64,000 nucleotides of DNA from contig OY821517.1 of the NCBI GenBank assembly GCA_963682025.1, positions 110,807,625-110,871,624 of the forward strand, given 5' to 3'. Numbering within the stretch: the first letter of the stretch is position 1; each line of letters begins with the position of its first letter. The stretch comes from Cordilura impudica. Lineage: Eukaryota; Arthropoda; Insecta; Diptera; Scathophagidae. The notes below the pieces were generated by a model. It had not been told where the DNA came from. It did no database searches and saw only the letters and a program-made list of their open reading frames with translations. A program made the position numbers and the translations under genes. Below, piece after piece: positions 11,236 to 22,765 of the stretch.

Positions 11236-12066
11236 GGGGGGGTGAGGAATACCAAGCTATGGTAGAAGTACTAGGCCAGTATAGTAAAACCTACAAAGGG
11301 TTTGGCGTTCTTTTATATTTTAGCTTGATATTTGTTTGCTTAATTTTTCAGCTATAACTCAAGAGCCATTGATTTTTCGAATAAAACCTTCGTAAAAATT
11401 TTTTTAACATATTCATAGCGTATGATTATTATGTAAGGCCCATTAACATGATACCAATCACTCGTGCTTAGGCCATTTAAACCATCACACTCAAGTCTTA
11501 TGAAAACAGCTGTTCAGAATAACAAAGAAAGAAAACAAAAAAAAAATATTTGAAATTTATATGTAGTTTATTTTCACTTTCTTTGTTTATGTTAACCTTT
11601 TTTTTAATATCACCAAAAAAAATAAATAACTCTGGCGCGATGGATATGACAAGTTTTTATAAATGATTCTAAAAATTAAAAAAAAAAACATTGGGCTTTC
11701 GAAAATAAAATCATACAGACTGTCAATTTCATAATACAAGCTTTTCCATGATACAACTTTTTCATAACATTACTCGACTTTTTGACAGGGCGTATTACAA
11801 AGAGTGATATTTTGAACTAGCTTTTATTAGTAATGTTGAAGAGATTGTTAAATCGAAAATACATCAGTTCTTTTTTGTTACATGGATAAGCTACAATTTT
11901 ACTGAAGAATAAAATGAGAAATCGTCAATGGCTCTTGAGTTATAGCTCAGTAACTATCTATCTAAAAAAAAGTTCATAAAAAAAGGGCTAAGAACGCCAA
12001 CTTCTTTCGAGGTTTTACTATACGGACTTAGTACTTGCATTCTGACTTGAAATTTCGCAACCCCGA
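11236..12066. repeat. foldback/MITE-like inverted repeat
   Basis: Inverted arms lie at about 11279-11380 and 11921-12023. The left arm reads TATAGTAAAACCT...GTTTGGCGTTC...CAGCTATAACTCAAGAGCC, and the right arm is its reverse complement with some divergence. Weaker similarity extends to about 11236 and 12066. The approximately 540-bp loop has no open frame. The arm sequence recurs at 32580-32740 and 34725-34800, so this is a dispersed non-autonomous element. No target-site duplication was identified. Confidence 0.6.
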
Positions 12067-12386
12067 AAATGTTCTACAGTCTATAACTCTAAAGAATACT
12101 ACTCTAATGAGTGAGTCTTACGTAAAGAGTTAGTTACCAATTTTTTATTTTTCTAAACCTCTATTACTTCATAATAGGATAACAAATCATAAACTAAAAT
12201 AAACAAAAGTTAGCAATAATTTTCTATATACAAAGTTCCAAAATCGGGCTCTCGAGTATTATTAATATAATAAAATATTTTTATGTAAAAATAAATTACT
12301 AGTTTCCTTAATTCAAATGAATAATAAGTTATTGATATTTTTTAATGGAAAAATTTCTTTTTGAAAATATTACATTAATATTTTTG

Positions 12387-12729
12387 TAACTTAAAAAAGG
12401 TCTAGAGGATAAAAAAAAGACAAGAGGTATATTAATAAATACTTATAGCCACCAAAATTTTTTGTTGTTGAGTTTTGCAAGGTATGTTCTATGTTAGCTA
12501 TGCTGACATCATATCTAAGATCATTATTTAATTGATTGCAATTATTTGCTGGTCTAAGATTATGATAAAAGACTGGGATGCCAGTTTCGTTTTGAATTTT
12601 CTTAATCTTGTCGAGGTATAGAAATGCCTGAGGTGGAACTAACCCATTTTTCAGAGTATCAGATATATATTCTTCATTTGAATAGTTGGGTGCCAGAATG
12701 AAATTGTTTTCGTTACATAATGTACATCT
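12387..12729 (-). CDS. unassigned exon with good splice acceptor
   Basis: On the minus strand an acceptor TTTCATTTTCAG at 12730 opens into about 110 uninterrupted codons. They begin CTLCNENNFILAPNYSNEEY, run through PPQAFLYLDKIKKIQNETG and IPVFYHNLRPANNCNQ, and end in the hydrophobic run YKYLLIYLLSFFYPLDLF at a stop near 12387. Codon use is richer in third-position C/G than the surrounding DNA, which supports coding. A GT donor inside GGCTATAAGTATTT could end the exon about 40 nt earlier, in which case it is internal. If the stop is used, the hydrophobic end could be a membrane anchor or GPI signal. I do not recognise the protein. It lies on the strand of the RRM exon but does not look like a TIA protein, so it may be a nested gene or a mobile-element exon. 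Confidence 0.4.
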
Positions 12730-13244
12730 GAAAATGAAATTTCTGTATAATGTATAATAAAATTTGTTACCAATATAGTACGACCTAAGACTTATTTTCC
12801 ACTTTCGATGTCAAGTTTCTTCCAAACTTTCCTATTTGCTCTAAATCTAACGTTATGATATTATAAAAATTACTAATGCAGTATTCCATGAAAAAGTGGA
12901 GCATTTAATCATTTTATAAAAATTAATATTTTCACATTTTTAAAATATTTTTTTTAAAGTATTTTCTGGAAATTTCAGAGAATATTGAAAGACAAAGTTT
13001 TAGTTGGACATTATTGGCATGTCCAGATATGTTTGGAAAATTTTTTCTTACAAAAAATTATCCTTTTGTATTTGACACTGAGAGCAGCATTATAGAAAGA
13101 GTGTTAGTTTCTAAATTAAATTTATTAACCCATTTCCAGCCGCACTTAAATCAATGTAACTTCGTACATGTGCTTTAAACGTAAATAAAAATGTCTATTT
13201 TTAAGATTATATTTTTATCACATCAGGTTAAGCCTGTAGGGGGT

Positions 13245-13260
13245 GGTCGATTTTTCGACC
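13245..13260. promoter_or_regulatory. palindromic subterminal box of the piggyBac element (left)
   Basis: GGTCGATTTTTCGACC, followed by ACTGG, is a 6-bp-stem palindrome about 115 bp inside the left end. The same box recurs at 15497-15512 and as a half-site at the right terminus. Inferred to be a transposase-binding or hairpin element. Confidence 0.55.
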
Positions 13261-13368
13261 ACTGGCTAGATACGATATACAAAAATGCAAAAATACGACA
13301 TATTTGTTTGTATAGCAAAAAATATTTTTATTTATTCGAAATTTATTAATTCGATTGCTTTAAATAAT

Positions 13369-15356
13369 TTAAAAGCTATGGAATGCATTAAAGCATTTGG
13401 TGTGAACAGCAACGTCGCATTTCGAACATTTGAACGAAGAATGCTTGTGACAAACGCGGCAACGACGAGGCTTTTCAGCTTTGATGATTCCATGGTCTGT
13501 TCTGTCACTGCGAATTTCATTTAACGCAATTTCAGAGCTCAGCTTGGGTGCATTAGCAGTTTTTTGTGTCGATGATTTCGCTTGACGCAGCAAACATTCT
13601 GCCACGTAGAAACGAAATTCTAGTTGTGTCATCGCACTGCTTTTCTTTGTAGTCACTCGATTCTTCGAACGATCAGTTCCTACCTGTTGCGTTTCGAGAT
13701 AGTCTGCGTGCTTTCGAAGCACAGAGTGAAGTTTCCATGCGTTGACCATGGCGGCGTCAAGAGCATTTGTTAGTAATGGCCAGTACCACTTTTTGCCGCG
13801 TATGCGAATCCGATAGTTGTTTGTGGCGTTGTCAAATAAGTCAACTCCTCCCATACGGCTGTTGTACGCTTTGAGAATTTGTGGCATTTGAATATATGTC
13901 ATTTTTCCTGCCTTTCGGTCCCATCGTTTTACATGGTGCATAGGCTCGATCGCTTCGTGGTTCGATACAATTGTAACGACAGAGTTATCGTTCCAACGAG
14001 CCATCAGCAAATGATTCTTCTTGTCGAACACGTAGTCCAACGAACCACGCTCATTCTTTTTCATTTCTTTAACATTCATAAGTGGAGCGCTGTTAGTTCG
14101 GTTGTCTCGAATAGTGCCAGTGAAGAAATAATTCAATTGAGACAAACGAGATGCTAATCGATGAGAAGTAAAAAAATTGTCGAATGCAACGCCATGTTGC
14201 AGTGGATGCTCCAATTTACTAAGCAGCTTCATAACGACTGTTTCTCCTAATCCGTACTCAGTATAATCTGGATCCGGATCTGCATTGGCACCACCATACG
14301 GAATGAAGGAGTACATGTATCCTTCGGCTGAACATAAAGCCCAATACTTAAATCCAAAACGGATCGGCTTTCCCTTTATGAACATTTTGCATGAGTGGCG
14401 GCCGAAGTATGCTATCATCTGTTCGTCGATTGATAAATTGTGGGAAAACAAACGAAACTGCATGAACTTCGTATTCATCAAATCGTTCAATATAGTCAGC
14501 TTGGAGAACTTGTCATTTTTATCTAATTCGCGATTATTGCAGACATGGAAATAGCGCTTCAAACGAACAAAACGATTGCGTGGCATTGTTGCACGAATCA
14601 ATGGGCACTCCAATGTTTGGTTCGTCGACCAATAGTTATCAATTTTCGGCCTTGTATTGTATCCGGTTATAAACAGGATGCCAATAAATTGTCGAATTTC
14701 AGCAGCATCCGTTGAAAACGAGTTGTCATTCATGTCAATTGTCGCATAGTCAATAGTGCACGCTGTTATCCACTCAATTACTTCGTTGTCGACGAACAAC
14801 TAAACAATTCAATCGGCGAATAATTGCCTGCATTTCAGTCCAGAAATGTGAGCATGTGATGAAAAAGACAAACAATAAACAAATATAGGTACATACCGCA
14901 TTTGTCGAACAGCTCCACAATTTTGTCTCCCTCAACATCGACCGGCTGCCGCGAAAAGGAGAATTCCTTTGATTTGGACCACTTAGCAGGAAAGGCGTTC
15001 TTTTTAGTGCCTTTCTTAGGTCGTTTGGCCGGCTTATTACCGTAGTCATCGGCAACGTGGGAAACATCATCATCGTCGGCACGATCAGGCTTGTTTGTGT
15101 TGCAATCATTAAAATCACATACAACCTCGATGCTACCGGCAACTTCACCTGGCATTATCGCACTTGGGTCGCTTAAAACTAGCTCGTTTTCGTCGATATC
15201 TTCTATATCGCTTAGTTCATCTTCTCTATCCGGCGGCAACATCACCAGGTCAACACTATTAGCATTACGAATAAGTGTTGCTGTTTCATCCTCATCAATA
15301 CTTTCGTTGATCAATCGTTCTATTTCTGCTTGCGTGATATATTCCTGCCGATACAT
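13369..15356 (-). pseudogene. piggyBac transposase, one intron, one frameshift
   Basis: Exon 1 (15356-14897) starts MYRQEYITQAEIERL and is acidic (DREDELSDIEDIDENE), then basic (KRPKKGTKK), and ends ELFDKC, the start of the transposase fold. A 69-nt intron (14896-14828; GTATGT...AAATGCAG) follows. Exon 2 reads GNYSPIELF, then a 1-bp deletion near 14802 (TTTAG for expected TTTAAG) shifts frame. From 14799 the rest is open for 476 codons. The three catalytic aspartates of the DDD core are present: SIDEQMIAYF, HGVAFDNFF and RMGGVDLFDN (about residues 125, 207 and 320 of the open segment). A Cys/His-rich C-terminal domain (CRVCHKHSSFKCSKCDVAVH) closes the protein. Apart from the single frameshift it looks intact, so a functional sister copy may exist in the genome. 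Confidence 0.92.
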
Positions 15357-15496
15357 TTTGCGAACACTTAACCTGAAGTAAAGGAACTAGAACATAACTA
15401 AGATCAAAGCAATAAAACTAATTAAAACAAAGTGTCAATTACAGCTGTTTTATAAAAATGTAAACAATGCATTTTTGTTTATTGTATCCAGCCGGT

Positions 15497-15512
15497 GGTC
15501 GAAAAATCGACC
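15497..15512. promoter_or_regulatory. palindromic subterminal box of the piggyBac element (right)
   Basis: GGTCGAAAAATCGACC followed by AGTGG is the mirror of the left box and lies 5' of the transposase start. A third, partial occurrence (TTGATTTTTCGACCACTGG, 15842-15860) abuts the right terminal repeat. Position between promoter region and terminus would allow either binding or autoregulation; this is inference. Confidence 0.55.
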
Positions 15513-15875
15513 AGTGGTTTTTAATCTCACATATCCCAGCAAAAAATACAGCGAACGCGTTAAAATTATTTTTGATTTAAATTATTGCTCTCATACAAGT
15601 TTAAATTAGCAAGAATAGTGTTTTGGACTTTTTTTAAATTTTTTCTGAGCATTTGAGCTTAATTTTTTTTTTTTTTTGTTTAAAAATAGTTTTGCGTTAC
15701 CGGAGAAAACAACAACAAAAAAAACGAATTGACCCAATCGAAAAATTATTAAGATTTACAAAGGTGTAAAATACCAGAATTGCCTTATTTTTAAGTTATA
15801 ACTGTTTCCCGCTAATTTATAAAAAATTCGAAAGTCACTGGTTGATTTTTCGACCACTGGTTGGAAATGGGTTAA

Positions 15876-18261
15876 AAAGTTTATTACTTTTTTTTAATAT
15901 TTCCAAGTCCTTTTAAAATAAAACAGATCATGGAATGAATGAATGCAATACTAGCTTTTTGCATATATTTTATCCGGTTTGTGAAACAAGATCCCGAAAT
16001 GAAGAAATTTATATGCAGTTTCACTCCATTTGGTATGTAGTTTCGGACATATTCTTTCGGGTTCGCGTTTAATACCGCACGGTGTTAATTATTCATTTCG
16101 TAACAAATTAAATATTAATTATTAATGATATCCTTATCTAATGAATCAACTTAGAGCTAGATATAATAAAATCACTTAAAAATAATTTAATTTCTCCACA
16201 TATGACCATGAAATGCTCCGATTACATATACTGCGATGTTTCTAAGTGTCCTTATGCATGAAATGTTTTTTTCCAGCTGACATTTTTACACACATTTTTA
16301 ATTTCCCCTGTTTGTCAAATTTAAAAATTTATAGGCCATTCATAATTCTTGAGTCCTTATATATATTACTAATGCTCATAAAATAGCTAATTTTTGTTGC
16401 TTAAAACAGCTGCTCTCATTGTTGTGTCAGGTGGAGATAGAATATTTTATAGCTGTTTCCGCTGATAGAAACTATAATTCATCAAGATCATAGGACACCT
16501 AAGCATTTTTCTGTGAAGGAATGTGACCCATCTTCTGAATACACATGTGTAATTATGTTATTAATACCCTGATTTTTAGTTATTTATTTCGAAATTCCAT
16601 TAAAAAGCTACTCTTCTATGGTTTATTCGACCATAGTGCAATTTTAGCCTTTCTCAACGTAAGATCTACTTATATGAATATACTTACATTTAGTCTTTAT
16701 GAGAAGCAACAACAACAGAAAAAATCAATAAATATGAAGTAGACTACTACATACAACTACTACTTCCATGTACATGTACAAATGGCAGAAAATTTGTAAA
16801 ACTATCAGGAATTACACACAACGTCGCGACTCAAGTATAGACAAAAGAGCTTAATAAATGTAAATTGAATGGTTGTTTCAACAACCACATACTCGTACAC
16901 ATATGCATAAATGAAATTGTCTAAAATATAAACATCGTTGTTGATTATATTACCCATGTACATACATATATCTATACATACTATGTAGTATGTAGTACTT
17001 ATGTACCTACATATGTATGTGTTAATGTACAACATCTATTCGAGTATTTATAATTAATAAGCAGGAGGTTGGTAAAACTTGTTATTCTTTATGTTTATTT
17101 ATGATAAGTATGTATTTGTGTACTTCTATCGAATATATGTGATACATGTAAATCTTAATATGAACTCATAAACATAAAAATGTATGTTTGTAGTTATGTA
17201 CATGTTGTTTGTTTAAGTAATAACATTTGTTAGTTTGTGATTTTAATAACTACTTTTTTGAATTCTACTTTGTTGCTATTGCTTTATGTTATTACAATAA
17301 ATACAAACAGCAAACACACATCCATATGTATATTTGACTAAATAAGCGAAGCCAAATTCATACTACGAATTGCATAAAATAAATCATAGAGAAATGTTAA
17401 TCAACAACTTCATGCATGAATATTTATGAAATGTTCTTAAAGACAGTAGCGTATTCTTTAATTTACATTATTAATTAAGCAATTCAAATGACAACTAAAA
17501 ATTAATCCGGATATTATGTACTAAAAGTCTCACATTTCAGCTGGAAACAATAAAAACTAAAAGAATTAAACTACTTTAAGAAATTATGATGATATGTGGC
17601 TAGATAGGAGTCGAAGTTGGGGCTGAGAAAGCTATAAACTTAATTAGTTTAAGTTTCAGCTTTAAAATTTTTTATATAATCGAATAGTTGTTCTAATATC
17701 AAAGATCCATGTTAAAGCAGTTTTCCTACATCAGTTTACTCTACTCTACTTAATGAAGCCAGTTAAATAGTTGTAATTCATTATACTATATGTTTGGATA
17801 AGGGACCACAGGTTCAGCTTAAAACTTGTTTAATCATCTATTAACAAAATTACAGTGATAATGTTGTGAATTTCTTGCAGAGAGATGTTATTGTGTCGGA
17901 ACTTGGCTCAAACCAAACCAAATTTCGAAATTATGTGTAATTAGAAGGTTATAAATTTTGGTAAAATTTATTGTGCTCGAGAAACACGGTATCCAGATAA
18001 TCCAGTTTCTGTTTTGATAAATTAATAGTGGAAATAATTATTTGTGGTTGCGTTATTTAATAAATCGAATTATATCTTACCTATTTATCGTCTTTTTGAG
18101 CTTATTGGTCGATTTTAAAAATATGCTCATAAAACGAGGTTTATTCCACAGATTTCCCAACGTTAAGTCGGTGTGTGCCGACTTCTTCATGGTTAATTTT
18201 TATTTTGAAATGACTTTCGGAAAATACACCTTACCGATTTGTATTGCAAATATATAGGTAA
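15876..18261. other. no gene seen
   Basis: AT-rich sequence. Short open frames at 16545-16742 and 17035-16805 consist of low-complexity, Tyr/Ile-rich translations of TA/CATA repeats (ACATATGTATG-like runs at 16960-17025) and are not supported as genes. Confidence 0.55.
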
Positions 18262-18475
18262 ACATTTTTCTCCAACAAATTTTTGACGTAGCTATGTTTT
18301 AAGAGGTCAAACTTCAAATTTGAAGTCAAAATTTTTTTCAAACGTAAATTATTAAATTTATTTATAAATCTATTTAAGTTTGACCGTTACCAAATTGAAG
18401 TTTGACCTCTTAAAACATCATGAAGGGTCATAGCTAACTCAAAAATTTGTAGAAGAAAAATGTGTACTTTCCGAA
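18262..18475. repeat. small foldback repeat
   Basis: Inverted arms lie around 18269-18330 and 18390-18465. TTTTAAGAGGTCAAACTTCAA on the left is matched by TTGAAGTTTGACCTCTTAAAA on the right. Outside it CAAATTTTTGA(C/G)(G/T)TAGCTATG is also mirrored, the right arm having about 10 extra bases. It resembles a MITE stem. No target-site duplication was identified. Confidence 0.65.
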
Positions 18476-20289
18476 ATTCATCTGGCTTACGAGTTATAGC
18501 TCGTCAAAGCTTGGAACTAATTTTACTCCATTGTTAGGGCTAAAAGTCGTGACACAATGGCCGGTTTGCATCCGATTGAAAAAATTTTTGCACGGATATT
18601 ATTTTTTGTGCCCAATATACTAGAAAATGAGCGGGGAGCGGAAAAAATATACTTTTTGTTTTATGGGCGCTCTAATAGGCAGTGTATTCTAATACACATA
18701 CACAGCACTAAGCAATACAAAATACACGAACAATTTTATCTTTTTCGTTTTTTGTTGTTTTTTTTTTTTCTTATGCTAAAGAGCAAAGAGCGGCCGAGAT
18801 TTTCAATGTAGATTTTATTTTTGTCTGATATATGATTCCGTTTGATAAATAGTTTTCAGCTGTAAATTAAAAACTACTTGGAAAAATCAGTATAATTCCT
18901 AAGTTTAAAGTTCAAATTATTACTTTACAAAGTATTCAGACGAGAAGTGTGAAAGTGATTTTTTTTTCACTTTATGGCTAAAGCAGAATGTTTGATATGC
19001 TTTCAACTTATTCAGAATAACACAAAATATCGTATTTAAATAATTTTAAGACATTTCGTTACAGGTAAATTTTTTTATTTTTTTTCAGTGTACATGTACA
19101 TGTAAAAATATAAATAAAAATTTTTTTTTCTTTATAGGTATTAGTGTTAGCACTTTCACAAGAAACTTCTGGGCACCCTTGTCTAAATGGCGCTCAATTA
19201 TTTGAACCAGCAAAATAAAATGCTAAAAACGTTTTTAGGTCTGACTTTAGGTGAGTGTGTTAAACCGCTGACCAAAAAAGTGCTAGTTCGAGTGTATGTG
19301 AGATAAAAGTAGATTCAAACCTCACGGTCGCCGTAAGTGGAAAAATTTCATATGGAAACAATCTGTTCAATTATAACATTTATCACAAAGTTCAATGTTC
19401 AATAAAGGCTGAAATGCCATAAGCCGATTAAGAATAAAGTATAGTTATGAATTTTAGAAATATACGCCTTATTCTGCTCCATCACGCACCATTGAAAACA
19501 AAATCAAAAAATTGCATATTAATTACAGTACTAGTTGAAATATGTCTGAAAAATTACGTCAAAATCTAACCAACTATTAAAAAACTATTTTGTTAAACGT
19601 AAATTATGAACAATTAAAAAAATATTTTTTTTTTATATTAAGCTCACAATTTTATTTTTATTTTCATAAACAAAATTATAATGCAGCTTTTTCGGTTATT
19701 CCCCACCCCAAATAAGAAATTTTTTTTATCTGTATAATTTTTATTATCAAACAATCTAGACACGGAAATCAATAAATCTGATATCTTATAAAAAGACTAT
19801 CTGCTAACAAATATTCCTTTCGGTATTCTTTCGATACCACCAAACAGTTAAATGCGTTTCACTCGATGTTTTCGGTAATATTTTTGGAACAACTGAATCT
19901 CAACCATTTTAGTACATACATAATATTGAGTATATAAAATTTTTTAATACCAAAATATGACTAAATGATGCTCTTCGTATAACGTTGGCAAACTTTTTTA
20001 TCTACAAAAATAGAGAGAAACAAAAAAAAAAGAAAAAATTCAAGTATTGTGAAATACAAAGCCAACTATGTGATAGAATTAATTTCTTTTATGTAAAGAA
20101 TAAAAAAGAAAATAGTTACTCACATTTTATTTTTTTTCGCAAGTATTCATTTTTTAAATATTTTTATAACGTACCCTAATATCTTGACTTAATTTTCTTT
20201 ATATTATGGCGCCGGCCACCCCGAGCTATCTCCAAACTGACTCTACCCTACCCTATACCATGAGTTTCAAGGGAAGATTTTAAATTCAA
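18476..20289. other. no gene seen
   Basis: AT-rich sequence with long T and A runs. Short open frames (18557-18811, 19985-20179) are homopolymer-rich and unsupported. The region just after the foldback (18550-18680) is less AT-rich and may be the rest of that element. Confidence 0.5.
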
Positions 20290-20498
20290 TATTACTGAGA
20301 CAGCAACTGGATATAGAAAATAAGCATAAAGCTAATTATGGTATCGTTATTAATTTATGGAGTTATATACCAAAAAACCCATATCTGATGTCATTTTCTA
20401 TATAGGGACAAACAATGGAACAATGATGAGCATATTCAGTAAATTCACTTAGGTTAGGTTAGGTTATAAGTGGCTGCTAATCCAAAGGAAAAGCACAT

Positions 20499-21890
20499 TT
20501 AGACTCTGGCGTCCATTGTGATACCACCGTAGAACCAGTTTGAGCTCTCGATGAAGCCCCTAATATGTGAAATTTCCCCATTTGAGAGATTAGAGAGATC
20601 GTGAAGAAACGGCGATCCCAACATTCGAAGACTCGTTCTGGAGAGTGCCGGACAAAAGCAAAGGAAGTGTTCTATGCTCTCCACCTCTTCCACGTCTATG
20701 CAGCTACGACAAAAATCATTTGACGAGACCCTGAGGCGTTCGGCGTGTCTCCCAATAAGGCAGAGCCCAGGGATAACAGCAACTACCGTTGAAATCTCCC
20801 CACGGGGGAGTGATAGTAGCGCTATAGAGCGCTTATGAATCAGAGCCGGCCAGATCTGTCTCGTGATTCTATGCGTTCAGATGGGCTAACGGACCACCTG
20901 TTATCCGTTCTTCCAGCGGTGTGAAGCCGTAGTTCCAGCTTGCAAAATTCCAGGGGTGTACCCTGCCTTGGCAGCTCATCAGCTTTACAGTTTCCCGGTA
21001 TATTACTGTGCCCTTGGACCCAGAATATTCCGACCCAACCAGTCAGCAACTTCCTTTATTGCCAGTATCTCCACCTGATATACACTGCAGTGGTCTGGTA
21101 TGGTAAGTTCCTGTCAATCAGGATCACTCCATGGCCACAATATTAACAACGCCATTGTAGTGTGCTTCCTAGTCGAATGGCCGATGAGGCCGCCGACTGC
21201 TTTCCTAATATGTCCAACGATATTAGGTGCAAGAGGATGTTTAAGGCATCCGAAGGTGTAGTACGAAGGGCACAATTGATACACATGGAAGCCATTCTCT
21301 GTACCTTTTCAAGAAAGTTGGGATTGAAGGCCTTCTCAAGAGCTGTGTAGATCCAGTGAGCAATTTTCGGGCTGAAACCCGAACGCTTACCAATGGCCTT
21401 TTCGCAGGAGTAAAAAACTATAGTCGCCCGCTTCGTCCTTTTCTCCAAGTAACGTCTGAAGTTCAGCTTCCTGTCCAGGAATACGCCAAGATACATAGTT
21501 CCTGCAGAGAAGGCCATTTCAGTACCATCTAGAGAAATGGGATCGAAGTAAGGTATCTTATACTTCCTCGTGAAAAGACCAAGTTCTGTTTTAGTCGGAT
21601 TTACCCCATTTACGGCTACGGCCACGTCATCAGCATAGACGACAACGTCGCAGCCTTGTCCCTCCAACGAAAGTAGCATTGAGTTCAGCGCTAAGTTCCA
21701 TAGGAGTGGTGACAGAACGCCTCCTTGTTGCGTTCCCCTGTTCACAAATCGGAATATTAGAGTCGTTCCCAATTAGGACGTTATCCGCCTGTTGCCAAGC
21801 AGATTTCCAATCAGTGAGATGCCACGGAGTTCACTTCTAGATTAGATAGTGCCGCTAATATCGAGTCCGGTGTGACATTGTTAAAAGACC
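20499..21890 (-). pseudogene. LINE reverse transcriptase and RNase H, degraded
   Basis: In sense order: FNNVTPDSILAALSNLEV; FVNRGTQQGGVLSPLLWNL; the intact catalytic VVYADDVAV; MYLGVFLDRKLNFRRYLEKR (thumb); then, after frame changes near 21140 and 20840, an RNase H segment WVGIFWVQGHSNIPGNCKAD whose final D belongs to the active site. The tail is CRSCIDVEEVESIEHFLCFCPAL, a Cys/His motif typical of I/LOA-group pol C-termini, ending LRMLGSPFLHDL. The group with a C-terminal RNase H is the I superfamily; LOA is my best guess. Several frameshifts make it non-functional, although the YADD box is preserved. Confidence 0.82.
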
Positions 21891-21896
21891 CTTCTG

Positions 21897-22765
21897 AAGA
21901 GTGATTTTTTAGCTATTTAGCACGTTTCGTGTTTTGTTTCGTTGTCAAACATCTTCAGTTTGGTCTATAATTTAACCATGAATCGTCTTACAAACGAACA
22001 ACGCTTGCAAGTTATTGAATTTTATTATCAAAATGCGTGCTCTGTTAAGAAAGTTCATCGCGCGCTTCTTCCATTTTATGGTCAGTTTAATCGACCCACT
22101 GAAGCGGCTATTCGGGCTATTGTGACTAAATTTCGCACCAAATTTACATTGTTGGACATTAAACCACCAACACGCTTACGTAGAGTGCGAACTGAAGAAA
22201 ATATCGCAGCTGTATCGGCCAGTGTGTCGCCGTACGCAGCAATTGGGCCTCTGTTACTGTTATATTCAACTTTTTTTTGCCCAAAATGCAAGAGCTTGAC
22301 TTGCATGACATGTGGATTCAACAAGACGGTGCCACATGCCACACAGCATGCGCAACAATGGACTTATTGAGAGGCGAGTTCGGTAAACATTTTATTTCAC
22401 GTTCGGGACGGTCAATTGGCCGCTTAGATCGTGCGATTTAATGCCTTTTGACTATTTTTTGTTTGGCTATGTTAAAGCTCATGTCTATACAGACAATCCT
22501 GCTTCAATTGACGCATTGGAAGACAACATTGAAGCATTTATTCGTGAGATACCGGCCGAAATGTTGGAAAGAGTATGCCAAAATTGGACTAAGCAGATGG
22601 ACCATTTAAGGCGCAGTCACGGTCAACATTTGCATGAAATAATCTTTAAATATTAAATTATATGGACTGTTCTATCGATTCAAATAAAGATTTCATGCAT
22701 TTTTCTGAATTTATTGTGTTTTTTTTTTTGGAAAACTTTCCTATAGCTCTTAAAAAATCACCCTT
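21897..22765 (+). mobile_element. DD41D mariner, internally deleted
   Basis: The left end AAGAGTGATTTTTTAGC matches the reverse complement of the right end, AAGGGTGATTTTTTAAGAGC. TA follows at 22766-22767; the left flank reads TG, so the TA duplication is decayed on that side. The 0.87-kb length against about 1.3 kb for a full element shows the internal deletion. It sits inside the LINE at 20452-22857. Confidence 0.85.
21978..22656 (+). pseudogene. mariner transposase remnant (DD41D type)
   Basis: The start MNRLTNEQRLQVIEFYYQN and the helix-turn-helix region are intact (AIRAIVTKFRTKF, LRRVRTEENIAAV). A deletion then removes the first catalytic Asp region. Sequence resumes as MWIQQDGATCHTACATMDLL in a shifted frame. 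A 1-bp loss near 22409 shifts it again before MPFDYFLFGYVKAHVYTDN and the C-terminal HGQHLHEIIFKY. Counting across the small gap gives 41 residues between the second and third Asp, the spacing of the rosa-type DD41D group. It cannot be functional. The better-preserved relative is at 51415-52469. Confidence 0.82.

Larger units (their letters stand above)
13126..15875 (-). mobile_element. complete piggyBac element
   Basis: TTAA at 13126-13129 is followed by CCCATTTCCAGCC. The right end is the reverse complement, GG(T)TGGAAATGGG followed by TTAA at 15872-15875. TTAA target duplication and CCC...GGG terminal inverted repeats are diagnostic for piggyBac. The 2.75-kb element encodes one transposase on the minus strand (13369-15356) and carries palindromic subterminal boxes (separate entry). 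Its GC content is clearly above the flanking DNA, suggesting a comparatively recent arrival. Confidence 0.93.
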
